Assembly (NCBI RefSeq): GCF_964204645.1
Contig: NC_134030.1
Location: 2,891,855-2,955,854 of the forward strand
DNA length: 64,000 nucleotides
DNA from: Tubulanus polymorphus
Taxonomy: Eukaryota; Nemertea; Palaeonemertea; Tubulaniformes; Tubulanidae
Direction: 5' to 3'
Part shown: piece by piece, positions 23,911-36,216 of the stretch
Position numbering within the stretch: the first letter of the stretch is position 1
How the letters are laid out: every line of letters begins with the position of its first letter
Made by a program: the position numbers and the translations under genes
The notes under the pieces: model-generated
The model's database searches: none
The model's input: the letters and a program-made list of their open reading frames with translations, nothing else
Told to the model about the DNA's origin: nothing

Positions 23911-24175
23911 GCGTGCAGGTCCTTCATTCCAACTGTTCACATATTGTGACGTTGTTTCACGTCACAATATTCCACCGACCCATGTATGGAGCATGCGTGC
24001 AGGTTCTTCATTCCACATGTCCTGGCGTTCACATATTGTGACGTTGTCTCACGTCACAACATTCCACCGACCCATGTATGGAGCATGCGTGCAGGTTCTT
24101 TATTCCACATGTCCTGGCGTTCACATATTGTGACGTTGTCTCACGTCACAACATTCCACCGAACCATGGAGCGCG
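23911..24175. repeat. 92-bp tandem repeat with TGACGT palindromes
   Basis: The word GCGTGCAGG recurs at 23911, 23995 and 24087; the last two units are 92 bp and the first is 84 because of a short deletion. Each unit contains ATTGTGACGTTGTCTCACGTCACAA, in which TGTGACGT and ACGTCACA are mirrored around a short centre, so each has two CRE-like half sites. It lies 5' of the copy A start codon (intron of the 5' UTR or promoter) and has no counterpart before copy B. Confidence 0.8.
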
Positions 24176-24309
24176 TTCGTACCTACATACGTCACAATTA
24201 TCTAAATATGAGTTTTGTATCAGCTAGAGCTCAAGGCCGCACCACATATAGGTTCCTCTACGTAGATACGTACGTTACAATCAAGCAAGTTTGTTTGCTT
24301 TAAACTTCA

Positions 24310-25380
24310 ATATGTGACGACGCAGATCCATGTAGGTAGTCCGACAGCACACGGCCATGAACTCGAGCTATTGTTCATATTTTCCTACTGCCGATGAACT
24401 AATGCCCATTAGTTACGTATGAAATACATGTTCTGAAAACATCTTTTATAAAAGGTTTGCAAACATTACATTCTATACAGCCATTTATAACAACTAGATA
24501 CATAAACTCAATATAAAGTCAAAAATATTGTATGAATTTAATACAGTTACTTACTTTCGCTCCTGGAAATAAAAGCCGAGACCCTCACGGTCTGTGTCTG
24601 TTCATATCTGTTTATACAGGCTACGTCGACCTTTGATGGGGAAAAATTATCGCTTTGCTAAATTATTCCTTAAACACCGTGTAGCCAATTTTGCGCGGGG
24701 AAAATTACCAAAATTACGAATTGCGGGGGTGCGACGATTTGATTAGATTGGTCAATTAGTCTGTGACTGCGGACATTGTTATTTGTTCGATAAATATCCA
24801 ACTTCATATCACTGCTTATATCATTATCGCTTATTATATCAAAAAGTACATTTTTTTAATGATACGACACAGATACATAATACTGTGTGGTGGATACCTG
24901 AAGATAATTCAAGTAACGTCAAACACATAGCATATTAAAGGTATCGGTAGTTAGGAGCATTTCCACATAGATATATGATATACATCTCATACATCTATGT
25001 GTATAAACTTCGGTTCAATTGCCCATTTTCCAATCGAAAAACTTATGTTAAACAAGTGTTTATGGTTCGTAAGGAAAGCTGAAAAAATGTATGAGCTACT
25101 AATACTGGAGGTTAAGTGAATTAATTTTTCTTCATTCGGGCTTCCAGTAATTTCTCGCTATAGAAATTAGCATCAAGCCAGAAAATGCAGGGCAGATTGA
25201 GGTAATATGGTGATTGACATTCACCAGTCTCGAGAGACTATGGATATTGCGTTTGGTTCTGCGCGCAGCTACGAGAGTGACTGTCCCTACCACACTTTGA
25301 GCAGTCGAAACGCGTGTCGCTGTTCATAGTTTAGTGCTAATCAGCTACTGCTAGATGTATAAACTCAGGGTGAATCAGAA
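24310..25380. other. Duplicated promoter block and spacer; no gene
   Basis: The stretch 24540-24780 (TTACTTTCGCTCCTGGAA, then CACGGTCTGTGTCTGTTCA and a GTCGAC block) is repeated at 28510-28740 in front of copy B, so it probably holds the promoter and first non-coding exon of the secreted gene. The rest (24800-25380) shows no reading frame. At 25220-25370 a GC-richer segment (CAGTCTCGAGAGACTATGG) has the look of an old SINE fragment; I cannot name it. Confidence 0.5.
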
Positions 25381-25790
25381 TATCCGCATTGGAGGTAAAA
25401 GTTCAAGATTTGACGGATGAAAAGAAAGCATTGGCAACTGAACTGAAAGAATCGCGACTCAAAAATCAACTGCTGTATGAACAAAACACTGCACAACAAA
25501 TCGGGTAAGAGTTAAAAACCTACCAGGGGAGAGGCGCCTCCAGCTAAACAAATCTGTGTAACAACAGGACAACTTCATCAAACATTTTAGAAATTATATC
25601 TCTGATGAAATCAGATTGATCGTCGTGATTCGTATGGCATGATCATTATTCCTGATTCACTCCTGAAATCATATATCGTGTCCTACGTACTTCCTATACG
25701 CAACTGGTGGATCTTCGCATGCCGCAGTCACAATCTGATTGTCAATTTCAACAATAAGATGAACATACAACAAAATGCGACCATCGTTTT
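25381..25790 (+). pseudogene. FYCO1: Inverted, truncated copy of FYCO1 exon 7-intron 7-exon 8
   Basis: 25385-25507 matches the 3' part of FYCO1 exon 7, including the GTAAGAG donor after AACAAATCGG. The match continues through intron 7 (GAGAGGCGCCTCCAGCTA, AACAACAGGACAACTT) and ends in the tail of exon 8 (CAATTTCAACAATAAGATG, matching complement around 17725-17765). It is on the plus strand, whereas FYCO1 is on the minus strand. The 5' part of exon 8 and its acceptor are missing: sequence jumps from a point in intron 7 (near 25725) to late exon 8. Intron retention shows a DNA-level duplication, not a retrocopy. No product is expected. Confidence 0.88.
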
Positions 25791-26527
25791 AAGGGATTCT
25801 ATTTTGTTCATGTACTGTGTTCTCACCCAGTTCAATCATAGATCGGTAGATTGGTATAAACGTAGTTCTGATATATTTTCGTTTTGAATTATATCTTCGC
25901 AAAGAGAGTGAGGGAGTGATGTCGAAAACAACCACGTTTGAAGTTCATCACTCGTAAAACATCTTTCTTCTAATGAATTAATTTCATCTGTAGTTTGTAG
26001 ATCACCAGCAAATCGTGGAAAACAAATCCAAAACATGTATGTTTATTGTATAACCGGTAAATCTCTCGAATCAACAAATCTTCTAATTTAGATATTCAAG
26101 ATTTGTCTTTATGATTACATGCGATTTTCTTCCTTGGAGGTTGGTATTTATTGACCTAGACACGTAGTGCTCATTCTCTGAGTGCTAGTTTGCAGGGTTG
26201 ATATCTTTCTTTTTCATTCTCTTCCAGACGGATGTAGAGACTTTTAACGTTTGTGATGGGTCCTGGATATGCAGTGTCATTAATACGAATACAACTTATG
26301 ATTCGTACAACGTTTTGAAAATTTTCACCAACGATTTGAAACCTTTTACAAAAAAACCATATTCACAAGGAACTTACTACCGCAAATTAACAATGAAAAA
26401 ATCGATCATTTATTTATACTAGTTTTACACGTACACTCGTATTACAGATTTGATGGTTTACAGATTTTCTATGAGAATTTTTGTCACTGTTTTTCCGACA
26501 TCTGTTTCGATCACACAGTTCCATGCT

Positions 26528-28308
26528 TCACTGAAGTCCATACATTTTGCCCATTGCGTTCAGTTGCTGCAGACAAAACGATAGATAAAAACCAACAATT
26601 AAAACAATATTTTAAAATTTCAGCACATATTTAGAAATATTTACATGCATTTTTACTTATTAATCAGATATCTATGAAGTATATAAGTATACGTACCGCC
26701 ATCGTGATATGCACTGGGGCTTCATTGCAGAATGGTTCCACGTCTTTCTGGTCTACGTCAAGTTTTTCGACGTTGAGGATGAAACTTACTTTCTTGAATT
26801 TACGACGAGCTGAAAAAATGTGATCACTCATCAAAAAATATTCTAACTAAACTAAATAATTAAGATGAAAGATAATTGGGGCTCATTTAACAAGAATGAG
26901 TGTCATAATCTCACAATACTGATGGAATTTACGGTTTAATTTAATTTAGTTTTTAGCCGTCTGTAAAATCGAACCCTGATTATAGTCCGATAGCCGTTGT
27001 AAACGGCCAAAACATGTAGTTTTGTTTTAATAGACCATCAATTTCTATCACATTCAATTTTATTGTTGGAAATCCTTTTCAGTTTTTCGACTGAAACGAA
27101 AGTTTAACGCCAAATCGTTGTGGTTTCATCTTTTATAAACTTTTGAAATTATTTTTTATTCTATCATTGACACGCCGCTAAGAAATTTGTAAATAAATAC
27201 AATCGTATAAGATGTATAAGTAACGATGTTATATGATATATAGGTAATTACCGCTTGGAGGAGCGGTCATATCAACAGCAACTTGTTTCAATTCACAAGT
27301 AGCAGAGTTATATCTGAAATTTACTCCCGTCGGATAGAAATAACCATAGTAGGTTGTGCTACCGCCGATTGTCTTTTCGCGCAAAGCATTTTCTAGAAAA
27401 GAAAAACAATATTAAAGCATTCGATTATGATCGATTTAAAAGAGTTTTTCATCGATTCAAAGTCATAAACTTACTCAATGCGCATCTTTCTTTTTCAGTA
27501 AAAGCGGCTTCTCTGCTCATCTTATGAAGTAATTCCGACGGCAATACGGCATTAATACATTTTCTCTTTAAAGCAGTCTTGGCGTTGATAGCTCCCTTGA
27601 GAATAAAAGAATTTCATATGAAATATTTGTCATTTTATAACAATCCAAGCACTAGCTAAAAGCTCAGAGAACTGTTACTTGAAGCATGCGAATTTAATTT
27701 GATGCTAAGGTGAATTGATGCATTTTTTCTTTAAAACTATCTTGCAGTTTATCGTTCCTTTATAATTGTAGAAAAGAATTGTATATAAATTATTTGTAGT
27801 TTCAACAGAATTAGAGCTCATAAAGATGTTTCGAGCATTCGAATTTGATATCATTTCTGTGATACTAAGGTATTATATCATATCTTATATCTTCATCAAA
27901 GGTCTTACGGTCTTTCCATTCCACAGTACATCAAGAATTTCAAGGGTTCCAGAATGTCCAGGAATATTGCTGGAAGCCATGCTTATTCGACCTTGTTTAG
28001 CAGCAAAATCGATGATCAACCTATTCATAAACAATAAATGGAAAATCAAAACGTGCAAAACGACTTTTAGTCCAATACTTTTTAACAATATGTACGTACT
28101 TTCCGTGGAAATTGAAATTCTTCAGTCGTGGATGCGGTATACCCGTAATAGCAGCGTGGTATGAGCCAGTGAATTTATGAGGTATACATCCGCATTCAGA
28201 GTTCCGTTTGGCGACTTCGACACTTCGTTTTATCAGCGTTTCGATGTCGAACGCCGCACACGACAGAGTCAAAAACAACACGGCAGCTAAATACTTCAAC
28301 ATCGTCAT
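26528..28308 (-). CDS. Secreted protein of unknown function, copy B (244 aa, six exons)
   Basis: Exons 28100-28308, 27909-28020, 27475-27595, 27252-27392, 26697-26809 and 26528-26566 join in phase to 244 residues; a reverse-strand AATAAA at 26409-26414 lies at the same distance from the stop as in copy A. The signal-peptide exon is almost identical to copy A (only a few changes in the first 65 residues), whereas exons 2-4 differ at many positions: KQGRISMASSNIPGHSGTLE against KRIRISVSSSYIPGHTGTFE, and exon 3 is largely rewritten with two extra codons. Exon 5 is again similar (VEKLDVDQKDVEPFC). The alternation of conserved and fast-evolving exons suggests selection on the middle of the protein or patchy gene conversion. 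Function unknown; see copy A for a tentative family. Confidence 0.77.
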
Positions 28309-28699
28309 CAACTGATGATCTGAAAAATAATTCTGGAAAATATATGCGATAGGCTTATTACAATCCCCTTGAGGCAAAGTTGGTTACGTTTCAAATAAAT
28401 CTTATAGAAATAGGTTTTATATACAGGTTAACAGAAACAACATTTCATGCAGCTATTTCATAAAAATGAGATAACTTCATTAAGTTAGAAAAAAGGTACG
28501 AATCTAATATAGTAACTTACTTTCGCTCCTGGAAGTAATAACTGAGTCTCACGGTCTGTGTCTGTTCACATCTGTTTATATACGTAGGCTCCGTCGACTG
28601 TTGATGGGGGCAAATTATCGTTTTGTTAAATTAGACCTTAAACACCGTGCAGCCAATTTCGCGTTGGGGGATAATAACTGGAGTCGCGGGCACGGCGAT

Positions 28700-30475
28700 T
28701 TGATTAGATTGGTCAATTATTCTGTGGACCATGTTGTTTTGTGCGAAAAATATCCATGTTACTTTGTAACCGCATGGGCGATTGAGAGCTGAATATTATT
28801 TGTATTACGCAGATTATTGTAATTACTGCCAAACACACAAAACTAAATGCGTGTTTTCAGAAGCTGTAATTATAGATGATTGCTGAAGTTCATAGTTCAG
28901 CTTCGTATTTACTGATGTCCAATATTTCATACTGATTGCAAACAAAATACTTCAATCTATACAATTAGAATAACCACAATCTGACGTGTAGAATAGAGTA
29001 CAAATTGTATAAACAGTAAATAAAAAAACACGTCGGCGTTTTCAATTTTTATCAGAGACAAATTGCGACTAGTACTGATATCAAATCCTGCTTTGGGATT
29101 TCACTTACCAAAAAGCAGGAACGGATCTCGGGAAATGAAAGGCGGGGCTAAAAGAAAAGGTAGGATGTTCCTTGGATAGAACAGCTATAACGAAGGCTGT
29201 CGTGAGTGGGGTTACATCATCAGGATTAGATTTTCTTTTCAAGAAGAAATACGTCTGAAAAGATGCGATTCTGAAGGACATAATCATCTGAAGATTACTA
29301 CCCAAGAAATACATACAACCTTCAATGACAACACTCCATATAACATAAAATCTCACAATACATATTTTTATAGCCATCTCCGGGAAGATGACTATAACTA
29401 TGTGACTCTAATGTGTTCGATCTATTATATTGCATAAATGACGTAATATTTAAACCTGATACTCGTACCAACAATTAAAACCATTTTCCGTAGAGACAAG
29501 TGTAGTAAAAATGAAAAAATAACACCCATATACTGAAATACACGCAAAGAAAACAGCGCCGAATCTCGGAATGACAATACACGCACTGCAGTTAAAGTGC
29601 CATAGGAAAAAAACTAGGCAAGATATCTTAAAATTTCAAAGTTCACCTGAAAGGGGGCATTTATGCGCACAGTTCTTGAAATGCTTGGATTTTGTAGAAA
29701 ATCATTTCTGAAAATAACGAACTTCAAAGTTCAGTACCCTTGATTTTTATGCGCACGGCAAAAACTGACCGCCAATTTTTATATCGCTCTCATGTCGCAT
29801 TGTTGCAAATTTGAGAAATGATTTTTACATAACTGAAAACTAGAGATTCACGCGGTTTGAATGTTGCTGAAACTGTCAAAATCCATCCATGGACAGATGA
29901 AATATGATACAACACACATCACGGATAGTTTTTAAAAAATAGAAAAAACCCAACAATACGGGACAAAAGTACCCTAACAAAATGGCGGCTAGCAACTGTA
30001 AAATGGTTTATTGAAAAATTCTATATCAGAATGATTGTATTTGAGGAGCGACGTTTCGGCTAATAACTGCCATCATCAGGCGTACTGCCCGATGATGGCT
30101 AACAGTTGTTAGCCGAAGCGTCGCTCCTCAAATACAATCATTCTGATATAGAATTTTTTTTTTTGGCTTTGTGATTGTGGGATTTCTCTCGTCATCTTCA
30201 TACGCGGATATTGTGTATCTTCTCGTCTAATATGTGGCTGGCTATATTGAACGATTTTCAAAACTGTCTGGTGCAAATATCTGCATTTATTTGCAGAACG
30301 AAGCAGTGAATGTTGTCGGCTCATCGGAGTTCAATGTTTTAATCATATTTCACTTAAACTCTACTGAATGATTTAGCAAATAAACGCAATAATCAATTAA
30401 TAATCTACACAGTGAAGGGGTAGAAACGTCTCGCAGTACCTCTTTATCCTGTAGTCGGACAGTAATTCTTCAACG
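28700..30475. other. Spacer between the secreted pair and the five-gene family
   Basis: I see no supported gene. Open frames here (for example on the minus strand at 29105-29377) lack domains and splice context. The snapback repeat at 30015-30155 is the only structure. Confidence 0.45.
30015..30155. mobile_element. Second snapback family, with hammerhead-like core
   Basis: Arms of about 64 bp (AAATTCTATATCAGAATGAT..., starting near 30015) face each other around the loop AGGCGTACTGCCC. A solo arm is present at about 5715-5790. On the minus strand the left arm reads CTGATGATGGC, a short spacer, then GCCGAAAC: the CUGAUGA and GAAA boxes of a hammerhead ribozyme flanking a GGC/GCC stem. There is one extra U after CUGAUGA, and the right arm has CCGATGA and GAAGC instead, so activity is doubtful. 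Confidence 0.6.
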
Positions 30476-32632
30476 ATGCAGTCTAGCTTTAAACGATATA
30501 TCTCGTTGTTTTTAAAGTCGCTGTTATTTGGCGGTAAGTACTTAAATATTCCGCGAATTGATAATACATTAATTGTTAAAAAAAATATTTTCAAGGGAGG
30601 AAAGGAATGAATTTGAATTTTCTAACTTATTCAAAAATTTCCATCGGCGGATCTTTTGGAAATATCTGCTAAATCCAATGAAATTCACTGAAAAATCCTT
30701 CTATTTTCCTGATTCACAAATCGATAGATGCGACAGCCTGGTCAGACTGGTTATACTGGTTAGACTGGCCGACGATCAATCTAATTCAATAAAGAGGTTC
30801 CCAGTTTCTAGGCGCCATTTTGTGGCGGTCCCTCGAGGTCCCTATTGTTGCGATAATTTGCGCTCATTTTTGAATCATAAGTTTTGATTGAATATCATAT
30901 AGCTCTGCAGTCCCTTGCTTGATCAACTTAATTTATAGACCGTTTTAAAGGAAATGAAATGCAGATATTTGCCGGTGATGCTTGGATTTTTTGAACGCAA
31001 CAATTAAGAGCAGTGATGTCAATGATTACGTTATCCAGAATAAATTTATTGATCCTGATCTTGGTATCATATTATCTTATTATGTTATTAAGTTTCGATA
31101 ATATTAGGCGATATAGAAGTTTACTTTTCATCGAGGCATCAAAAAACTTTCAAGCTAAAGTTATTCTTGTTTAGGGATTCTCGGTAGAAACGCTGTTTGT
31201 CCGTCGAATATAAACACGAGTGGTTCCGACAACACCGCAGCAATTCACGATACGAGACCTTACAAATGTCGGCGTTTGATTTTCCCGAATAACCAGTTCG
31301 CTTGCGACGGTGAAATCACTATGTGGCAATATGCGATCTATGAAGCAAATAATCCGGTGAATCTGTACGGGAGCGTGTGGAGAAAATTAACAGATAATTT
31401 ATACAAACACATAGGAAGCAATCATTTACCGGGTAGAACAGTAACGGGTCAGGTGAACTTTACTGTGCCTAAAACTGATCGTATTCAATTTCTGACCGGA
31501 GATGTTTTAGGATTTCATTGCGAATCACATCCCGTTAATTCATTCTTGAGGTTAACATCACGTTCCTCGCCATTACCCGGTGATCGCGATGCACTGGGCT
31601 ATTCGCTGATATTCCATAGATCATACGTATTCAACGGTGATGAAAATCGTTTCAGCATCACCGTCACTGAACCTGCCCCGAGCAGACGATATCGATATTT
31701 CAATATACGAGCATATGTCAAAGGTAAGTAGATTCAGGCTCGGGTACCCGAAGGTGGTTAAACACGTAACCGTTTGGTAAATCAATAACCAACGGTTAAC
31801 CACTTAAAGAAATAATCCTATCAAGCAGGACCCAGTCCCACAGTTCTGAGCTAGATTTCATTTTACTACGTTAAAAATGAGCTGATTTTAACTCAATCTA
31901 ATTGTGGAACTGGATATAAAACTCCCGAATTAAGTTAAAGAAATAGAAATTGCAGAATAGTTTGTTTTCTTTGAAGAGTATTAACATTTTGCAGATTCGG
32001 TTATAGAGCGCTGCTGAAATCAATCATTATAGAAAAGTTTCATATCAAAATTTGCCGGAAACATTTACATTTCAGCTAAAAATGAAGCATTTTTGTAGTA
32101 TTTAGTTGTTGTTGCTGTTGCTTTGTAACGTAATAATCAGTAAGAATCCGTAATTGCTATCGATTATAAAAATGGTAAGTATTAACTTTTCAATTTCAAT
32201 TAGATATTTAAAAGCAGTGATTGGTCAGACTTCGCACTACAACTATAAACAGTGACTTCTAGATGAAGATTGATACCTGTAGGTAGTCATCCCTCGGTTC
32301 AGAGGCGATGGTGCTGTACGTTCAATTTTATATCTTAAGATTCGTGCGTTTACATAGCGAAAAAAGATGTGAGAACTGGTGGTACATTGAACGTTAACTT
32401 TATTTCAATTATACTAGCTTTATCTGGTGAATTCGCATCGGTTGAAGCCAATATATGCGCACTCGGCCGCCGATCGGATAACTACATCTGTACTTTCGAT
32501 TTCCGGTTTCAAAATCAAACCAACTGTTTCGCTCCCAACAGGGTCAATCCCTACTTAAGATCAATTGCGAAAGCTAGTATTTCGGATAGAAATAAAGTTG
32601 ATGTTCAAAGTATTATCTTTCATCGCGTTTAA
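30476..32632 (+). CDS. Secreted single-domain protein, family member 1 (273 aa)
   Basis: Three exons in phase: 30476-30533 (signal peptide, GTAAGT donor), 31175-31723 (the domain) and 32418-32632 (C-terminal exon ending TAA). The domain starts with a Cys (VCPSN) and carries the family core: FPNNQFACDGEITMWQY, YGSVWRKLTDN, HIGSNHLPG, and the closing VPKTDRIQFLTGDVLGFHC. I cannot match it to a named family with certainty; similar W-x-Y...GDVxGF architecture is found in extracellular proteins of molluscs as I recall, which is not proof. The third exon adds about 70 residues with three cysteines and several N-glycosylation sites, and is not seen in the other members. Predicted to be secreted; role unknown. 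Confidence 0.78.
31831..31914. mobile_element. Hairpin element (CCCAGTCCCACAG...ATTGTGGAACTGG)
   Basis: Another member of the short hairpin family, in intron 2 of secreted family member 1. A degraded copy may lie at 32838-32912 (AACTACAGTTGAG ... TGTGGAACTG). Confidence 0.5.
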
Positions 32633-33294
32633 AAAAAACTTAAGGTGTAGCCCCGCAACAAACTGTTGCATTCACTTTTCGTCCATTGGCTGTCCTTAAC
32701 ATCCAGTTATTTTTGGAAGTTTTGAAGACGCTTTAATAGAGCGTGGCATAGTGTCCCTGGACCACTAGTTGTTCTAATAGTTACTAAACATGTTTATCAT
32801 TGGGATTATTTGATGATTAATGATTTAATTAACCACCGGAAACTACAGTTGAGAATTAGAGTTAACTTCGAGTTAAATCATAACTTGCAGAGCAGTGTGG
32901 AACTGATTAACGACTCCTTCCTCTCATACAGCTAAAACAACGAGTGAAACGAGCTGAAACTTATACATTGCTAAACTTGTCTGTCAAGCGACGAATGTAT
33001 CAATTTATATTTATCCTTATTGAAAATGATGATTATCTAATTTGCGCCTGGTTTGAATTGGAATCCATTGCCGCAAATCGCTACTAAATGATTCAACAGA
33101 TGAAAATACACCACGAACAATTCATTCGTTCGAAATCAATCGTTTCAAATGAGTTGAATGACGACGATAAGGATGTAATACCTTTGCCGCTATCGAAATA
33201 TCAAAAACCTGCTGAACGAATTAATGAGATAAAACAGAATAGTCACAGAAGTTTGAACCACTCGTCCTGAGATCGGGCTATCATTTCGTCAACG

Positions 33295-34263
33295 ATGCGT
33301 CTTGGTTTTATACGAAATATCCCGTGGCTGTTTTTTGTGTCTCTGGTGATATTCGAAGGTACGTGAAATAAATCAAAACTAGTCAATGCGGTTACTTTGA
33401 AATGATTGGAAATTTTCCCCCTTCCCGCCATTTGTAATTTTGTAAATTTGAATGTGTGAATGTGTGCATGCTCGATGAGTATACGTGTTGTGACCGCGTG
33501 TGAGGGATGGATGTCTCATACCCGACAAGCAACCTTGCTTTAAATGAGCACCTACCACTGATATTGGAACATCCTTTATAAATATAAAATTTGTTACAAT
33601 TACTTGTGGAAATAAAATATTATTATTATATAAGTTATGTATTACTTTCATATACGAATTTCAAATGAGATACAACGTTATATGACCGATATCTTCATTT
33701 CTCAGAGGTTTTTGGCAGTGGAAATGATGTTTGTCCCTTGAATATTGACCTGAGTGGTACCGACAACATCGGACTAGAGCAGAGATACTACTCGTGCCGT
33801 ATTCTGATTTTTCCGAATAACCAGTTCACTTGCGACGGTGAAATAACTATGTGGCAATATGCGATCTATGAAGCAGAGAATCCGGTGAATCTGTACGGGA
33901 GCGTGTGGAGAAAATTAACAGATAATTCATTCAAACACATCGGAAGCAATCATTTACCGGGTAGAAATGTAACGGCGGGTCAGGTGAACTTTACTGTGCC
34001 TAAAACTGATCGTATTCAATTTCTGACCGGAGATGTTTTAGGATTTCATTGTGATTCTTATGACGGAAAATCATTCATTAAATTCAAACGTTCTTCAACA
34101 CCACTACCCGATGATGGGGCTATGGGTTACACGTTGTACTTCAAGGACTCATACCAATTTAGCGTTGATAGCGGAACATTCAAGAGTGGAACTTTATACA
34201 ACTTTTCTGTATCGTCTTCAAAAGGCCGGTACCGATATTTCGACTTTCGGGCATCTATAGTAG
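33295..34263 (+). CDS. Secreted single-domain protein, family member 2 (3' end unresolved)
   Basis: Exon 1 (33295-33358) encodes a signal peptide, MRLGFIRNIPWLFFVSLVIF. Exon 2 (33706-34263) encodes the domain of about 185 residues: NDVCPLNIDLSG, then CRILIFPNNQFTCDGEITMW, and ending RYRYFDFRASIVG before GTAAGT. The last coding exon must start in phase with G|xx. One candidate begins near 34871 and would add about 28 residues, but its acceptor is weak. The upstream 60 bases share AATAGTCACAGAAG with member 3, so the 5' UTR was duplicated too. Confidence 0.75.
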
Positions 34264-34560
34264 GTAAGTCGATATTCTGATAATAGTTTTTCAAGATAAC
34301 TTATAATCTACAAGCGACAGGATTCCATGCACGGTAAGAACATCATTACTTTTCTATCGTTATTCCTAAATATACAAATCAAAACCAAGGCTAAAAATGA
34401 TAAAATGATACCTTGATCTTAAAGTTTTTTGATTTGATTTGAACACTTTATTTTTCAAATATAATTTACAGCATAGTGTACAAAGCATAATACAAAATAC
34501 AGTAAATTAGACGTGGAGGGGCCTGTAGAAACTAAGGAATAGTTTGTATAAAACAGGTCC

Positions 34561-34830
34561 CTCAAAAGAGAAAAGCAAAAAGAAGAAAAAAAAAAAAAAA
34601 AAAGAAAAAAGAAAAAAAAAAAGAAAAAAGAAAAAAAAAGAAAAAAAAGTTGACCCGGCCGGCCGCATATCTACCGTCTACATTACTTTTCTAAAAAAGT
34701 CACGATCAAGCTAACAATAACAGATCCGGCAGCTATAGAAATAAACTGATTACATATTCCATCAGAGTTTACAGAAATGGCCCAGCCGATTAGGAGAAAC
34801 AAGGTATCATTTTATTTTAGCCCAAACTGC
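34561..34830. repeat. A/G-rich low-complexity tract followed by a dispersed repeat
   Basis: 34584-34648 is almost purely A with scattered G. From 34649 on, GTTGACCCGGCCGGCCGC and the next 170 bases repeat the sequence at 5579-5700 and 5935-5960. The A tract at the boundary may be the poly(A) of a retroposed copy on the minus or plus strand; orientation is not certain. Confidence 0.55.
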
Positions 34831-35483
34831 AGAAAAATTTGAGATTAAAAGATGGAAATCTCGCGTGAGGATATTCGTTCAAGACGAAAGATGCAGCAGG
34901 ATCGGATTTGCAGGTATGGAAAGATGATAATGTAATATCGATGGTGGGATGAGATACATTTCACAGCTGTAACACGGGGACAACCAAAACCTTAATCCAG
35001 TTCCGCAAGTGTCTGGTTCACGGAACCCCGCACTGTGCGCACTGCGCGATACCGGTACCGTTGATGCCCAGGGGCCAGGTTTATAGACTGGTATCAACTT
35101 TAACCTGGGGGTTAATTCAATTCATTTTTAATTGAGTTAACCCCTGGCTCAAAGTTACCTCGCGTTCGGGTGAAAATCGTGGTGGAATTCGAGATGTTTA
35201 TATACAAATTGAAATTGAAATTCAATAAAGTGCGGTCTGATAGCGAACGCAATTTGCTATGAATGATTCAACGAATAAATACAAGGAAGATCAATTTGTT
35301 CAATATCTATCGTTTCAAATAAATACGAAATGATACATAAACGGACGGGAAGAATGTTACGCTTGCGCTTAGCTGCAGTCGGTCATCTTCGGAAATCTGA
35401 AATATTCATATCTCGTCGAACATAGCGGAATAGTCACAGAAGTCTGAACCAGTCGTCTTGGTCGGACAGCTATTTCAGCAACG

Positions 35484-36216
35484 ATGCGTCGTGGTTTTAT
35501 TGGAAATATCTCGTGGCCGTTTTTTGTGTTGCTGATGATATTCAAAGGTACGAAATGCGTTAATATGAAGTAGTTGAAAAATATGTATTCGTTTGATATG
35601 AATCTGATTTATATCTACCATATGGAAGTTGATGAAATGAATGATGATGAATGATATTCATATTTCGCAGGGGTTTTTAGCAGTGGAGATGATGATTGCC
35701 CGTTGAATATGGACCTGAGTGGTACCAAAAACACCACCGGACTAGATGAGAAATCGTATGGATGTCAACTATCGATTTTCCCGAATAACCAGTTCACTTG
35801 CGACGGTGAAATCACTATGTGGCAATATACGATCTATGAAGCAGAGAATCCGGTGAAACTGTACGGGAGCGTGTGGAGAAAATTAACAGATAATTCATAC
35901 AAACACATCGGAAGCAATCATTTACCGGGTAGAAATGTAACGGCGGGTCAGGTGAACTTTACTGTGCCTAAAACTGATCGTATTCAATTTCTGACCGGAG
36001 ACGTTTTAGGAATTCATTGTGAGGCTCATGGTGGAAGTACATTCATGAAGTATAAATGTTCTTCAACACCCGATGATGGGGCTATGGGTTTTACGTTACT
36101 CTTCAAGGACTCATACCAATTTAACGGCAGCAGCTTCGACCGAAATTCATACGTGTTTAAGACACCGGCCTTAGTAAGCCGATACAGATATCACAAAATA
36201 CAGGCATCTTTCATAG
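35484..36216 (+). CDS. Secreted single-domain protein, family member 3 (3' end unresolved)
   Basis: Exon 1 (35484-35547) encodes MRRGFIGNISWPFFVLLMIF, a signal peptide one or two changes from that of member 2; exon 2 (35671-36216) encodes the domain. It is the closest relative of member 2, and flanking sequence on both sides is alignable (for example the 3' segments at 34856-34910 and 36440-36520), so 33.1-35.2 kb and 35.2-36.8 kb are a tandem duplicate pair. The final segment (KYKCSSTPDDGAMGFTLLF...) differs from member 2 in several codons and lengths. The terminal coding exon is probably short; one acceptor near 36478 would add only three residues before a stop. Confidence 0.75.

Noticed and set aside
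23911-24175. Repeats with regular spacing considered as a CRISPR array
   Set aside because: The units are contiguous 92-bp tandem copies without unique spacers, in an animal genome.
29105-29377. A 90-codon hydrophobic minus-strand frame
   Set aside because: No acceptor or donor support and no family features; probably chance.
33088-33270. A 60-codon plus-strand frame just before secreted family member 2
   Set aside because: It overlaps the 5' flank shared with member 3, where the frame is not kept, so it is 5' UTR or spacer.
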